From Caldilineaceae bacterium bin34 (GTDB lineage: Bacteria > Chloroflexota > Anaerolineae > Caldilineales > Caldilineaceae), in NCBI GenBank assembly GCA_002238555.1, contig MPMO01000025.1, positions 1-62,431 on the forward strand: a stretch of DNA of 62,431 nucleotides. Reading direction: 5' to 3'. Below the pieces are notes generated by a model. It ran no database searches. It was given only the letters and a program-made list of their open reading frames with translations, and was not told the DNA's origin. Both the position numbers and the translations under genes were made by a program. Positions 9,865 to 18,408 of this stretch are shown in pieces; position 1 is the stretch's first letter; each line of letters opens with the position of its first letter.

Positions 9865-11796
9865 TCAGTTATGCACTTTGTCACTGCGCCAGCAGTGGAC
9901 GGTGCCATCCGTGCGGAGGGCGCAGGTATGGTACTGGCCCGCCGATAGGGATGTGAAAGTCCCCGCCGGTGCATGCAATTGTCCGAGACGATTGTCCCCC
10001 CAACAGTGGAGGGTCCCGTCGGTACGCAACCCACAGGTATGAAGCCGGCCGGCACTTAACGCCTGGAACGGGCCCGGTGGGGCCTGGGCCTGGCCGTCGT
10101 CATCCCGACCCCAACAGCGCACCGAACCCTCACCCCGCAATCCACAGGTGTGATAGCCCCCGGCGGCGAGGGCCATGAAGGGCTCGGCGGGCGGATCCGC
10201 CTGGCCGTAGCGGCTGTCTCCCCAGCAGCGAGCCAGGCCGTCGGTACCCAGTCCGCACCCATGAAATGCGCCCATGGAGACGACCGTGAAGGTTCCGGCC
10301 GGGGCGTCGGTCTGGCCTGTATCGTTCAGGCCCCAGCAGGCCAGGGTGCCATCGGTGCGCACGCCACAATTGTGGGAAACCGCGGCGGCGATGGATTGGA
10401 AGGCCCCGGGCGGGACCTCCAGCTGCCCCACATGGTTCCTGCCCCAACAGCGGACGGAGCCGCCTGGACGCAAGCCACAGGTATGGGCGGTCCCGGACGC
10501 CATGGCTGTGAACGGCTCCGCGGGAGCCCGGGTCTGACCGTCCGTATCCTCGCCCCAGCAGGCAACGGTGCCCTCGGGGCGGAGGAGGCAGGTATGTTCC
10601 CCTCCGGCCGCCACGGCGCGAAACTGTCCGGCCGGGGCCTGGGCATAACCCCAGCCCCAACAGCGGATGCGGCCGTCGATACGCATCCCACAGGTGTGTA
10701 CCGGACCGGTGGCAATGGCGGCGAAGGGCTCGGCGGGGGCCTGGGTCCGACCGTGCGCATCCCTGCCCCAGCAGGCAACCGTGTGGTCCAGGCGGATCCC
10801 GCAGGCGTGGTACCCGCTGACCGCCACGGCCTGGAACTGCCCGGGCGGGGCCTCGGTCTGCCCGTATGCGTTGTCACCCCAACAGAGCAACGTGCCGTCG
10901 GTGCGAACAACGCAGGCATGGCTGCCGGTTGTCGCCAGGGTCAGGTACGAACCGGCAGGGAGGTCGGCCAAGGCCGGTGCCAGCCGCCCCCAGCAAAGCA
11001 GGGCGCCATCCGTGCGAACACCGCAGGCATAGTTGTGGCTGGCGTCGACGGCGCGGAAGTCGCCCGCCGGCACATCGGTCTGTCCATAGCGGTTGTCGCC
11101 CCAGCAGTGGAGGGTGCCGTCGGTGCGTACACCACACGAATGGGATGCCCCCGTGGCCACCCCGCGGAACCGGCCCGGCGGGGCCTCCAGCTGGCCTGCC
11201 TCGTTGCGCCCCCAGCAGTCCAGAGTCCCGTCGGTACGGATACCGCACGCATGATAATTCCCGGCGGACACCGCCATGAAGAGGCCGGTCGGCACGTCCA
11301 GAGGGTTCGAGGCCCAGATGCCCCAGCAACGGAGGGCCCCCTCCGCCAGGACCGCACACATGGCGGCATTGCTCACGGACAAGGTACGCCCAGGGAGCGG
11401 CATGTCCATGGTCTGGGCCGGAAGCGTCGCCAACTCCGTAGGGATATTGTCCACGAAGGAGGCATAGATCCAGTGGCCTGAATCCAGTTGCAGCCAATCG
11501 CCCCCATGGGAACGGGCCACGGGGTGAACGCGGTCGCCCCGGCGGACGCTGCCGACAATGGCATGGTCGGTCCCCGGTCCCGCGCGCAGATCGGCATTGA
11601 CGTTGGCAGTGGCGCGGGCCTCGGCGGCCAACCGGGCCCGCGCCTGTGCGCGGTAGTCAGTGGTTAGCTGATCGTTGGGGTCCAGGCGCAGGGCCTCGTC
11701 ATAATCCGCCAAGGCCTCGGCGTAGAAGCCGCGTTCCGCCTTGGCCAAGCCTCTATTTCGGAAAGCCCGGGCAAAGTTGGGGGCCGGGGCCAGGGG
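9865..11796 (-). CDS. RCC1-repeat C-terminal part of a frameshifted TPR/RCC1 protein
   Basis: Downstream part of one large protein (see the 11753-14029 entry). In order: one complete TPR (from about 11779), an SH3b-like domain (VNADLRAGPGTDHAIVGSVRRGD ending HWIYASF), and 14 tandem RCC1-like units of about 37 residues, each with H-x-C-G-x-R-x-D-G-T-x-x-C-W-G. Such arrays form beta-propellers; the paired Cys in each unit suggest an extracytoplasmic, disulfide-stabilised fold. Nothing marks an enzyme, so a surface binding role is inference. A longer frame opens at 11979, but bases above about 11796 belong to the upstream TPR frame. Confidence 0.72.
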   Translation of the reverse strand, partial: PLAPAPNFARAFRNRGLAKAERGFYAEALADYDEALRLDPNDQLTTDYRAQARARLAAEARATANVNADLRAGPGTDHAIVGSVRRGDRVHPVARSHGGDWLQLDSGHWIYASFVDNIPTELATLPAQTMDMPLPGRTLSVSNAAMCAVLAEGALRCWGIWASNPLDVPTGLFMAVSAGNYHACGIRTDGTLDCWGRNEAGQLEAPPGRFRGVATGASHSCGVRTDGTLHCWGDNRYGQTDVPAGDFRAVDASHNYACGVRTDGALLCWGRLAPALADLPAGSYLTLATTGSHACVVRTDGTLLCWGDNAYGQTEAPPGQFQAVAVSGYHACGIRLDHTVACWGRDAHGRTQAPAEPFAAIATGPVHTCGMRIDGRIRCWGWGYAQAPAGQFRAVAAGGEHTCLLRPEGTVACWGEDTDGQTRAPAEPFTAMASGTAHTCGLRPGGSVRCWGRNHVGQLEVPPGAFQSIAAAVSHNCGVRTDGTLACWGLNDTGQTDAPAGTFTVVSMGAFHGCGLGTDGLARCWGDSRYGQADPPAEPFMALAAGGYHTCGLRGEGSVRCWGRDDDGQAQAPPGPFQALSAGRLHTCGLRTDGTLHCWGDNRLGQLHAPAGTFTSLSAGQYHTCALRTDGTVHCWRSDKVHN

Positions 11797-14029
11797 CCGC
11801 GTAATAAACGCCGAGGGCGTGGGGGTAGAGCCCGCGTTCCGCCTTGGCAAAGCCTCTATTTCGGAAAGCCAGGGCAAAGTTGGGGTCGAGTTGCAGAGCG
11901 GCATCGTAGTCGGCGATGGCCTCGGCATAACGGCCCAGGCGATGCTTGGCGACGCCCCGGTCATGCCAGGGTCCGGCATTCTTGGGATCGAGACTCAGGG
12001 CCGCGTCGAAGTCGGCTATCGCGTCGGCATAATGGCCGAAGTGATTGTTGGCTCGGCCACGACTATGCAAGGTCTCGGCATTGTGGGGGTCCTGACGCAG
12101 GGCGGCGTTGTAGTCGGCCAGTGCCTCGGCCTCGAGGCCGAGGTGGGCCTTGGCGGCACCTCGGTTAATCAAGGCCAGGATATGGTGGGGGTCGAGTTGC
12201 AGGGCAGCGTTGTAGTCGGTGAGGGCTTCGGCATAACGGCCCAGGTCAGCCTTGGCGGCGCCCCGGTTAATCAAGGCCAGGATATGGTGGGGGTCGAGTT
12301 GCAGGGCAGCGTTGTAGTCGGCGAGGGCTTCGGCATAGTGACCGAGGTCAAACTTGGCCAGACCCCGGTTAGTCAAGGCCACAATATGTTGAGGGTCGAG
12401 TTGCAGGGCGGCGTTGTAGTCGGCGATGGCCTCGGCATAACGGCCGAGGTAATGCTTGGCGACGCCCCGTTCATGCCAGAGTCCGGCATCCTCGGGATCG
12501 AGACTCAGGGCCGCGTCGAAGTCGGGGATGGCCTCGGCATAACGGCCCAGGGCAATCTTGGCCAGCCCCCGGTTCACCAAGTAGAGGGTATGGTGGGGGT
12601 CGAGTTGCAGGGCGGCGTTGTAGTCGGCGATGGCTTCGGCATGGTGGCCGAGGTAGGCCTTGGCGGCGCCCCGGTCATGCCAGAGTTCGGCATCCTCGGG
12701 ATCGAGACTCAGGGCCGCGTCGAAGTCGGGGATGGCCTCGGCATAACGGCCCAGGGCAATCTTGGCTACGGCTCGGTTAACCAGAGCATGGAAATGTTGG
12801 GGGTCGAGTTGCAGGGCAGCATTGTAGTCGGCGATGGCCTCGGCATAGTGGCCGAGGTAGGCCTTGGCAACGCCCCGGTCATGCCAGATGCTGGCATTGT
12901 GAGGGTCGAAGCGCAGGGCGCCATCGAAGTCGGCGAGGGCCTCTTCATAGCGGCCCTTGGACAACTTGCCTGCGCCTTGGTTGAGTAGCAGCAAGGACAG
13001 GCTTGGCAAGAGACGCAGGGCGTCCTCAAAGTCAGCCAGTGCCTCGTCCGCCCAACCCAGACGCGCCTTCATGGCACCTCGATAGTACAAATACACGGCG
13101 TTTTGGGGACTGAGACGCAGAGCGTCCTCAAAGTCGGCCAGAGCCTCCGCGTGCTGGCCGCGTGCGGCTTTGGCGATCCCCGCTTCATAGAAGGAGCGGG
13201 CTTCATCGCCGGGGGTGAGCTTCCCCGCTGGGCGTGAGGGCGGCGTGGGCGCGGTGGATACCTGGGGATCTGGGCTGCCGACCCCGGCAACCAGGGGGAG
13301 GGATTCTGTGGGACCGTCCACGGCCTCCGCGAAAATCCACCGGCCTTCCGCCAACTGGAGCCATTGGCAGTCTTCCGAGCAGGCGATGGGAGCGACCACG
13401 TCGCCCCTCCGGTGACTGCCCACCATGCGATACGACCAGTCCGGTCCGGCGAGCACCAGGGCGGTGCGCTGGACGATAAAGTCAGTGGACGCGGCGGTAG
13501 ACGGCAGGGTAGGGGTCGGGATGGGCGTGCAGGTGGGCGGGTTGCCCTCACACACCACCTGGCCCAGATACGCCACCAGTTTCACTGACGGCACCATGTG
13601 GGACTCATACGTGGCCAAACCCACGATCCGTCCCGTGAACTGGACAGTGTCCCCGACCCGGATCTGTTCTGCCACGGGTTGGTCGAGGCCTACGTGCAAA
13701 TACTGGGTGGCCGGGGCCGCTGTGTTCCCCCTGACCACTACGATCCAGGCAGCCGGGTCGCCGTCCGGCCCCATCTCCACAGCCACAATGTCGCCGCTCA
13801 AAGCGTAGACTGCGCTCATGTAGTCTTCGATCTGGCGGGACCATGCCGCCACGTCCACCGCGTCCGCGGCCGGGGGATTGGCCTGCGCATGAGCCACAGC
13901 CACCGGGAGGGCCGCGGCCGATTCCCGGGGCCCCAGGCTCCCGAGCAGGACGGCAATGCCTATCAGGACCGCGAGTGTCCCCTTCCGGGCCAGTTTGCTG
14001 TTCAGGATGGCACCCCTACGCCTGGGCAT
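11753..14029 (-). CDS. TPR-repeat N-terminal part of a frameshifted TPR/RCC1 protein
   Basis: From the ATG at 14029 the product begins MPRRRGAILNSK, then one membrane/signal helix (GTLAVLIGIAVLLGSLG) with an AHAQA cleavage-like site, an OB-like segment (VGDTVQFTGRIVGL), an SH3b-like segment (WSYRMVGSHRRGDVV) and 13 TPRs of 34 residues (CAEAIADYNAALQLDP-type) encoded by near-identical 102-bp DNA repeats. The frame then runs off and stops at 11753. Removing one C from the run of four at 11793-11796 restores TPR 14 (AALAPAPNFARAF) and joins the RCC1 part, giving about 1390 aa. An ATG at 14161 is in frame, but the next 44 residues look unlike a signal. Confidence 0.72.
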   Translation of the reverse strand: MPRRRGAILNSKLARKGTLAVLIGIAVLLGSLGPRESAAALPVAVAHAQANPPAADAVDVAAWSRQIEDYMSAVYALSGDIVAVEMGPDGDPAAWIVVVRGNTAAPATQYLHVGLDQPVAEQIRVGDTVQFTGRIVGLATYESHMVPSVKLVAYLGQVVCEGNPPTCTPIPTPTLPSTAASTDFIVQRTALVLAGPDWSYRMVGSHRRGDVVAPIACSEDCQWLQLAEGRWIFAEAVDGPTESLPLVAGVGSPDPQVSTAPTPPSRPAGKLTPGDEARSFYEAGIAKAARGQHAEALADFEDALRLSPQNAVYLYYRGAMKARLGWADEALADFEDALRLLPSLSLLLLNQGAGKLSKGRYEEALADFDGALRFDPHNASIWHDRGVAKAYLGHYAEAIADYNAALQLDPQHFHALVNRAVAKIALGRYAEAIPDFDAALSLDPEDAELWHDRGAAKAYLGHHAEAIADYNAALQLDPHHTLYLVNRGLAKIALGRYAEAIPDFDAALSLDPEDAGLWHERGVAKHYLGRYAEAIADYNAALQLDPQHIVALTNRGLAKFDLGHYAEALADYNAALQLDPHHILALINRGAAKADLGRYAEALTDYNAALQLDPHHILALINRGAAKAHLGLEAEALADYNAALRQDPHNAETLHSRGRANNHFGHYADAIADFDAALSLDPKNAGPWHDRGVAKHRLGRYAEAIADYDAALQLDPNFALAFRNRGFAKAERGLYPHALGVYYAAPGPGPQLCPGFPK

Positions 14030-14374
14030 TGGCTTCGGCTTCTGTTGCCACCGCAACCCCGGACCACCCGGCCACCCAGCGGCGACCCATGCCGGTCGGC
14101 CCCGGGTTCTTGCCTCCTCCAGGACCGAATATGGTGGCCCGGGGCCCGGAGCGGCTTGCAATCGCTGCCCTGACGAAAAAGGGATTGAAACCGAGGCTTC
14201 TGCGTCCGCCTAGTGGAACTTGACATGGTCGTTGTCTTGCAATGGATGCCCTAGAATCACTTGATCGAAATCAACGGACGTACAGAGGCCGGGCGGCCGG
14301 GCACCCCCGCAAGTTTTCCACGAAACCCGGCGCGCACTGGCACTGTGCCATTCCCCGCCCACAAGGAATCCAGC
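14030..14374. other. Divergent intergenic region without a recognised gene
   Basis: Lies between the TPR/RCC1 protein start (minus) and the Flp-like pilin (plus). A TTGACA at 14219-14224 and a TAGAAT at 14252-14257 are present but too far apart (about 27 nt) for one sigma-70 promoter. A GGGATTGAAACC string at 14182-14193 echoes the IS terminal repeats elsewhere in the window, but only over about 10 bases. No ORF or RNA gene is supported. Confidence 0.4.
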
Positions 14375-14551
14375 GTGCACAGACCTCCTTCACCGCGAGC
14401 CTCCAGCCAAGGGGTAATCGAACTGCTCCTCATGATCATCCTGGTTGTGATTGTTTTTCTGTCCATTCTGCTCATCATGGGAAACGACGTGCAGAACTTG
14501 GTGAGCGATCTGCTGTCGAACTGGTTTCCGGAAAATGACGGAGGGTCCTGA
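14375..14551 (+). CDS. Flp/TadE-like small pilin
   Basis: A 58-aa protein from GTG 14375, chosen because AAGGA at 14363-14367 lies 7 nt upstream; an ATG at 14261 would add 38 unconvincing residues. After a short basic N-terminus comes SSQGVIELLLMIILVVIVFL, the Flp (type IVb) pilin pattern G-x-x-E-hydrophobic, with the GVIE site where prepilin peptidase would cut. The C-terminal part (GNDVQNLVSDLLSNWF) matches the short Flp tail. No Tad assembly genes are near, so it is an orphan pilin. The DUF1361 gene begins 9 nt downstream. Confidence 0.6.
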   Translation: MHRPPSPRASSQGVIELLLMIILVVIVFLSILLIMGNDVQNLVSDLLSNWFPENDGGS

Positions 14552-14560
14552 GAAGCAACA

Positions 14561-15334
14561 TTGAACACCTTGGTCAACCCAAGCCGTGCCGACGGCCCGA
14601 CGGGGGCACCCCGAGGCCATTCGACGCATACCGCGGGCCTGTTCGTCACGCTCATGCGTCGGCGCTCCGTGCAAATCGGACTGATGTTGGCGCTGGCCAC
14701 GTTCTGCTGTGTCCTGCTGGTGGCTTTCCGCGTTTGGCGGACCGGCAGTATCACGTACCTGTTCCTACTGTGGAACCTTGCCCTGGCCTGGGTGCCCATG
14801 CTGATCAGTTGCCTCCTCCACTACGGCCACCGCCGCAACATGCAGGCGCCCGCGGGGAACCTTGTCCTGTTTGGCGTCTGGTTCCTGTTCTTTCCCAATG
14901 CGCCCTACATCGTCACCGACCTGATCCACCTGAGTCCCAGGTACCCGATACCGGTCTGGTACGACCTCATGGTGATTGTGTTCAACGCCTGGACCGGATT
15001 TGCCCTGGCTGTCTGCTCCCTGTACCAGATGCAGGCATTGATTGCCAGGCGGTTCGGCCGACCTTGGGGATGGACACTGGCGGCAGTCACGATCCCGGCT
15101 ACTGGATTGGGGATTTACATCGGACGCTTCCTGGATTGGAACAGCTGGGACATCATGCTTGAACCGACTATGATCGTCCGCAATGTAGTGGCCGATCTGC
15201 TCAACGCACCAAATGATCCGACCGCCGTGGCCGTCAGCATTCTGTTCAGTGTACTGCTGGGCCTGACTTATGGAATCGCCTGGATTGCGGCCGGAGCCGA
15301 CACGCACTCAAACTCGGATGTTCGAGTTATGTAA
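14561..15334 (+). CDS. DUF1361 integral membrane protein
   Basis: A 257-aa membrane protein with about six hydrophobic helices. The conserved DUF1361 core is present: FGVWFLFFPNAPYIVTDLIHL near residues 105-125, then PVWYDLMVIVFNAWTGF and the IYIGRFLDWNSWD segment. Function of the family is unknown. The TTG at 14561 is 9 nt after the pilin stop; an internal ATG at residue 32 is an alternative. It converges on the M20 peptidase gene 185 bp away. Confidence 0.82.
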   Translation: MNTLVNPSRADGPTGAPRGHSTHTAGLFVTLMRRRSVQIGLMLALATFCCVLLVAFRVWRTGSITYLFLLWNLALAWVPMLISCLLHYGHRRNMQAPAGNLVLFGVWFLFFPNAPYIVTDLIHLSPRYPIPVWYDLMVIVFNAWTGFALAVCSLYQMQALIARRFGRPWGWTLAAVTIPATGLGIYIGRFLDWNSWDIMLEPTMIVRNVVADLLNAPNDPTAVAVSILFSVLLGLTYGIAWIAAGADTHSNSDVRVM

Positions 15335-15519
15335 AATCGGAGTCTTGATCCGGGGTGCTTCCTCGATTGGCCGACCCAAACCAATTCGACTTCCGGGAAG
15401 CCGGAGATGGCTGTCGGCAGGGAATGCGGATCCCGGCCAGGATGAGCCGTGGCGGCGATGTGCCCTGCCCAATAGTCGGTGGCCGCCGTCCGGGAACCAC
15501 GTCCCGGGCATGGGACATG

Positions 15520-16659
15520 CTACAGACACAACCGGCGCACCAGTTCCCCGTACTGTTCGTAACCGGCCTGCAGCTGCTCCAGCTCGATGAACTCGTTAAC
15601 AGTGTGCGCCTGGGCGATGTCTCCCGGTCCCCAGACAATCGAATCCACCACGGGCTGATAGTGGGCGGCCTCCGTCCCGTAAGGCATGGTAACCGCTTCG
15701 GCAGTCCCCGCAATCTCACACAACAGACCTGTGAAGCCGCTGTCCTTGTTGCCGTAGAAATAGGGGATCTCGTGGTTGCGCAGGTCGAACCCGTACGCCT
15801 GGGCCCGTTCGAGAATGATCGCGACCGCCTCTTCGAATCCCGATTCGGGCATGCTCCGAACCGACAGCTTGCACTCGCAACGCTCGGCCGTCACGTTGGT
15901 CGCGCAGCCAAAATCGGTGATGGTCATGTTGAAGCCGTTGGTCGGGGGATCGAATTCCTCGTTCCTGAACTTGGGGTCGGTCATGAATCGGGTCTTGAGT
16001 TCGGCCATCTCCGCCAGGAACGGCGCGATTCTGAAGTTGGCGGAATCCCCGCGTTCGGTACTGGAATGCGCCGCGATGCCGCGCGACGTGACGGACATGA
16101 ACGCACCGCCCTTGTTGGCGTAAACCGGCACCATCCCGGTCGGCTCGGTCACGATGCCACCCTCCACGGACGCGCCGGCCAACAACTCCGAATGCTCAAT
16201 GATCCATGCAGCCCCGACATGGCCCACTTCCTCGTCGGCCGAGAAGGTCATGTAGACCGGGCTCCGCAACTGCGCGGCCGGAATGTCGGACACGGCACAG
16301 ACAAAGGCGGCAAGCGGCCCCTTCATGTCGCAGCTGCCCCTGCCGTACAGCCGCCCGTCCGCAACCCTGGGCGCGAACGGCTCCCATCCCTCCAGGCCGG
16401 GCACCGTATCCGTGTGCGACAGGAATGCCACACCCCCGGTACCCTGGCCGGCCCTGGCCACCAGGCAGTGTTTTTGCACGCCTTCCGCATCGCGATAGGC
16501 CAGCCGTTCGGTGGCCCAACCCTGGCCTGCGGCCCGGTCCACCAGGAAATCGATGACCTCAGCGTTGTTGTCGGCGGACACCGACGGGATCTCGATCAAT
16601 GCCTTTGCGGTGTCCAAAACTGCCTCGTTCAAATCAACATTCTCCCAACCCGTCGTCAT
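15520..16659 (-). CDS. argE: M20 family metallopeptidase, acetylornithine deacetylase (ArgE)-like
   Basis: Cytoplasmic di-zinc amidohydrolase, 379 aa, near the ArgE family length. The metal and catalytic motifs are in order: SHTDTV (first His; Asp two residues on), GRGSCDMKG (bridging Asp), SADEEVGH (general-base Glu and ligand Glu), VTEPTG, and the late His in AHTVNEF. It best fits ArgE (N-acetyl-L-ornithine to L-ornithine), but succinyl-diaminopimelate desuccinylase and related deacylases share these motifs. No other arginine gene is adjacent; it is divergent from an aldolase with which it shares a 120-bp promoter region. Confidence 0.78.
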   Translation of the reverse strand: MTTGWENVDLNEAVLDTAKALIEIPSVSADNNAEVIDFLVDRAAGQGWATERLAYRDAEGVQKHCLVARAGQGTGGVAFLSHTDTVPGLEGWEPFAPRVADGRLYGRGSCDMKGPLAAFVCAVSDIPAAQLRSPVYMTFSADEEVGHVGAAWIIEHSELLAGASVEGGIVTEPTGMVPVYANKGGAFMSVTSRGIAAHSSTERGDSANFRIAPFLAEMAELKTRFMTDPKFRNEEFDPPTNGFNMTITDFGCATNVTAERCECKLSVRSMPESGFEEAVAIILERAQAYGFDLRNHEIPYFYGNKDSGFTGLLCEIAGTAEAVTMPYGTEAAHYQPVVDSIVWGPGDIAQAHTVNEFIELEQLQAGYEQYGELVRRLCL

Positions 16660-16713
16660 GCCCCGGCCGAATTCCGAACCGGTGCACCGAATTGTATACT
16701 CGGCACGCCGACG

Positions 16714-16729
16714 CGGACCTGCAGGTCCG
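16714..16729. promoter_or_regulatory. 16-bp perfect palindrome between divergent genes
   Basis: CGGACCTGCAGGTCCG is a perfect 16-bp palindrome in the 121-bp region between the M20 peptidase and aldolase starts. A TATACT (16695-16700), read on the other strand as a TACAAT-like element, lies 14 bp to its left. Position and symmetry fit an operator for a dimeric repressor controlling one or both genes; no known box is matched. Confidence 0.4.
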
Positions 16730-16780
16730 TGCCGCGGCCAAGGCCATTCCGACCATTACTGCAACCCGGACAATAGACAT

Positions 16781-17539
16781 ATGAAGACGAATACGGCCCT
16801 GGCCACAATGAGAGCAGGAAAGCCGGCTTTCGGTCTGTCGATGGGTCTTGGAGTCCCTGAAACCGGCGCGATTCTCAGTGGGAGCGGCACCGAGTTTGTG
16901 ATGGTCGACCGCCAGCACGGAAACTGGGATGAAGGGGATGTCGGGAGGGCCATTGCCCAGATCAACCTCGGCGCGGCCACGCCCATGGCTCGTGTCGCCA
17001 CCAACGACTATCGCCTGATTGGACAACTCCTGGACAAGGGCATGCTGGGCATCATCGTGCCCATGGTGGACACGCCGGAGGATGCCCGGCGCGTGGCCGA
17101 TGCTTGCCTGTTGCCGCCCCTGGGCTGTCGCTCATGGGGCTGGAACCAGGCGGCCATGTACGGCGACGACTACGCGGACTGCATCAACGACGAGTTGTTT
17201 GTGGCAGTCCAGCTCGAAAGTGCCATGGCCGTCGACAACGCCGAAGCGATTCTGGCAACGCCCGGCATCACGGGTTGTTGGACGGGGCCGTCCGACCTGG
17301 CGCTATCCCTTGGCTTCCACCCGTCGGAGATGGACACGCGGGACGAGCACCGATTGGCACTGGAACGGGTACTGGCCGCCTGCCGCGACACAGGCAAGGT
17401 TCCCGGCATCGCCGGGCGCGGCCTGGAAGATGCCCGCAGACGGCGCCTGCAGGGTTTTCAGTTCATTACCGTAACCAGTGACGCGGCCCTGATTGCACAA
17501 GGCGCATCCGCGGCACGCTCCTCATTGGACAACCTGTAG
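16781..17539 (+). CDS. HpcH/HpaI family aldolase
   Basis: A 252-aa class II pyruvate-type aldolase of the HpcH/HpaI/citrate-lyase family. Visible motifs: FGLSMGLGVPETGAIL at the N-terminus, VMVDRQHGNWD (the catalytic His; usually DxEHG), MARVATNDYRLI (pyruvate-binding Arg), the metal ligands in AVQLESAMAVDNAEAIL (Glu) and GPSDLALSLGF (Asp). The family reversibly cleaves 2-keto-3-deoxy acids to pyruvate plus an aldehyde; the substrate cannot be predicted. The ATG at 16781 is the first sensible start after the palindrome. Convergent with trpA. Confidence 0.87.
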   Translation: MKTNTALATMRAGKPAFGLSMGLGVPETGAILSGSGTEFVMVDRQHGNWDEGDVGRAIAQINLGAATPMARVATNDYRLIGQLLDKGMLGIIVPMVDTPEDARRVADACLLPPLGCRSWGWNQAAMYGDDYADCINDELFVAVQLESAMAVDNAEAILATPGITGCWTGPSDLALSLGFHPSEMDTRDEHRLALERVLAACRDTGKVPGIAGRGLEDARRRRLQGFQFITVTSDAALIAQGASAARSSLDNL

Positions 17540-17566
17540 CCGTCCGGCCTCGGATGCCCGGTGAGG

Positions 17567-18385
17567 TCAATGCCCGTGGGCGCCCCGGGCCAGTTCCCGG
17601 GCCAGGCTTTTCACCGCATCTGCACCGTCGGGGCCTTCGGCCGCCTTGACCAAGGCAGAACCCACGATGGCACCGTCCGCGATTGAGGCCACCTGAGCCG
17701 CCTGCTCGCCGTTGCTGACTCCGAAGCCGACGCAAACCGGGGTGTCCGTGTCGGCCCGCACCTGCGCCACCAAGTCCGTCAGGTAGTCCGGCAGCGACGC
17801 ACGGGCTCCGGTGGTGCCCAGCACGCTCACCAGATAGACAAATCCCGTGCTGCGGGATGTCACCAGTTCGATGCGTTGGCGCGAACTGGACGGAGCCAGG
17901 AAATACACAAGCGCCAGGCCGGCTTCGCGGCAGGCTTCCTCCATCTCCTCCCCCTCGTCCGGCGGCAGGTCGGGGATGATAAAGCCGTCGAACCCCGCCT
18001 GCGCTGCATCCTCGATGAACCGGTCGATTCCGTAGTTGAAGATCGGGTTGTAGTACGACATGGCGCAGAACGGCTGGGTGATCCCTGCCTCCCGCAATTC
18101 CTTGGCAATGTCGAGACCGTCCCGCGTTGTCATGCCGTTCAACAGCGCCCTGTGGGTGGCGGCCTGAATGGTGGGTCCGTCGGCCAACGGATCACTGAAG
18201 GGAAACCCGATCTCGAACAGATCGGCCCCGGCATCGGCCATCGACCGCATCATCGCCACGGACTCCGACCGGGAGGGGAACCCGGTCGGAAAATACGGCA
18301 TGAATGCAGCTGTGGCATCGCCTTGCCGTTTGGCGATCGCCGATCTGATGCGCTCCACTCCTGTCATGGGGTCGTTCCCGTTCAT
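17567..18385 (-). CDS. trpA: Tryptophan synthase alpha subunit
   Basis: Cleaves indole-3-glycerol phosphate to indole and glyceraldehyde-3-phosphate in the alpha2-beta2 complex with TrpB. From ATG 18385 it is 272 aa, normal length. Catalytic Glu and Asp are in [17 protein letters not shown]; the phosphate-binding region includes [13 protein letters not shown] and GAIVGSALV. An ATG at 18367 is an alternative start. It begins 23 nt after trpB and is the last gene of the aromatic operon. Confidence 0.95.
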   Translation of the reverse strand: MNGNDPMTGVERIRSAIAKRQGDATAAFMPYFPTGFPSRSESVAMMRSMADAGADLFEIGFPFSDPLADGPTIQAATHRALLNGMTTRDGLDIAKELREAGITQPFCAMSYYNPIFNYGIDRFIEDAAQAGFDGFIIPDLPPDEGEEMEEACREAGLALVYFLAPSSSRQRIELVTSRSTGFVYLVSVLGTTGARASLPDYLTDLVAQVRADTDTPVCVGFGVSNGEQAAQVASIADGAIVGSALVKAAEGPDGADAVKSLARELARGAHGH

Positions 18386-18408
18386 GTGAATTGGGCCTTT
18401 GGTTGGAC

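Noticed and set aside
11741..12988. 415-codon repetitive plus-strand frame (EVGLGGAPVMP-like repeats)
   Set aside because: Complement of the TPR DNA repeats; periodicity is inherited from the real gene.
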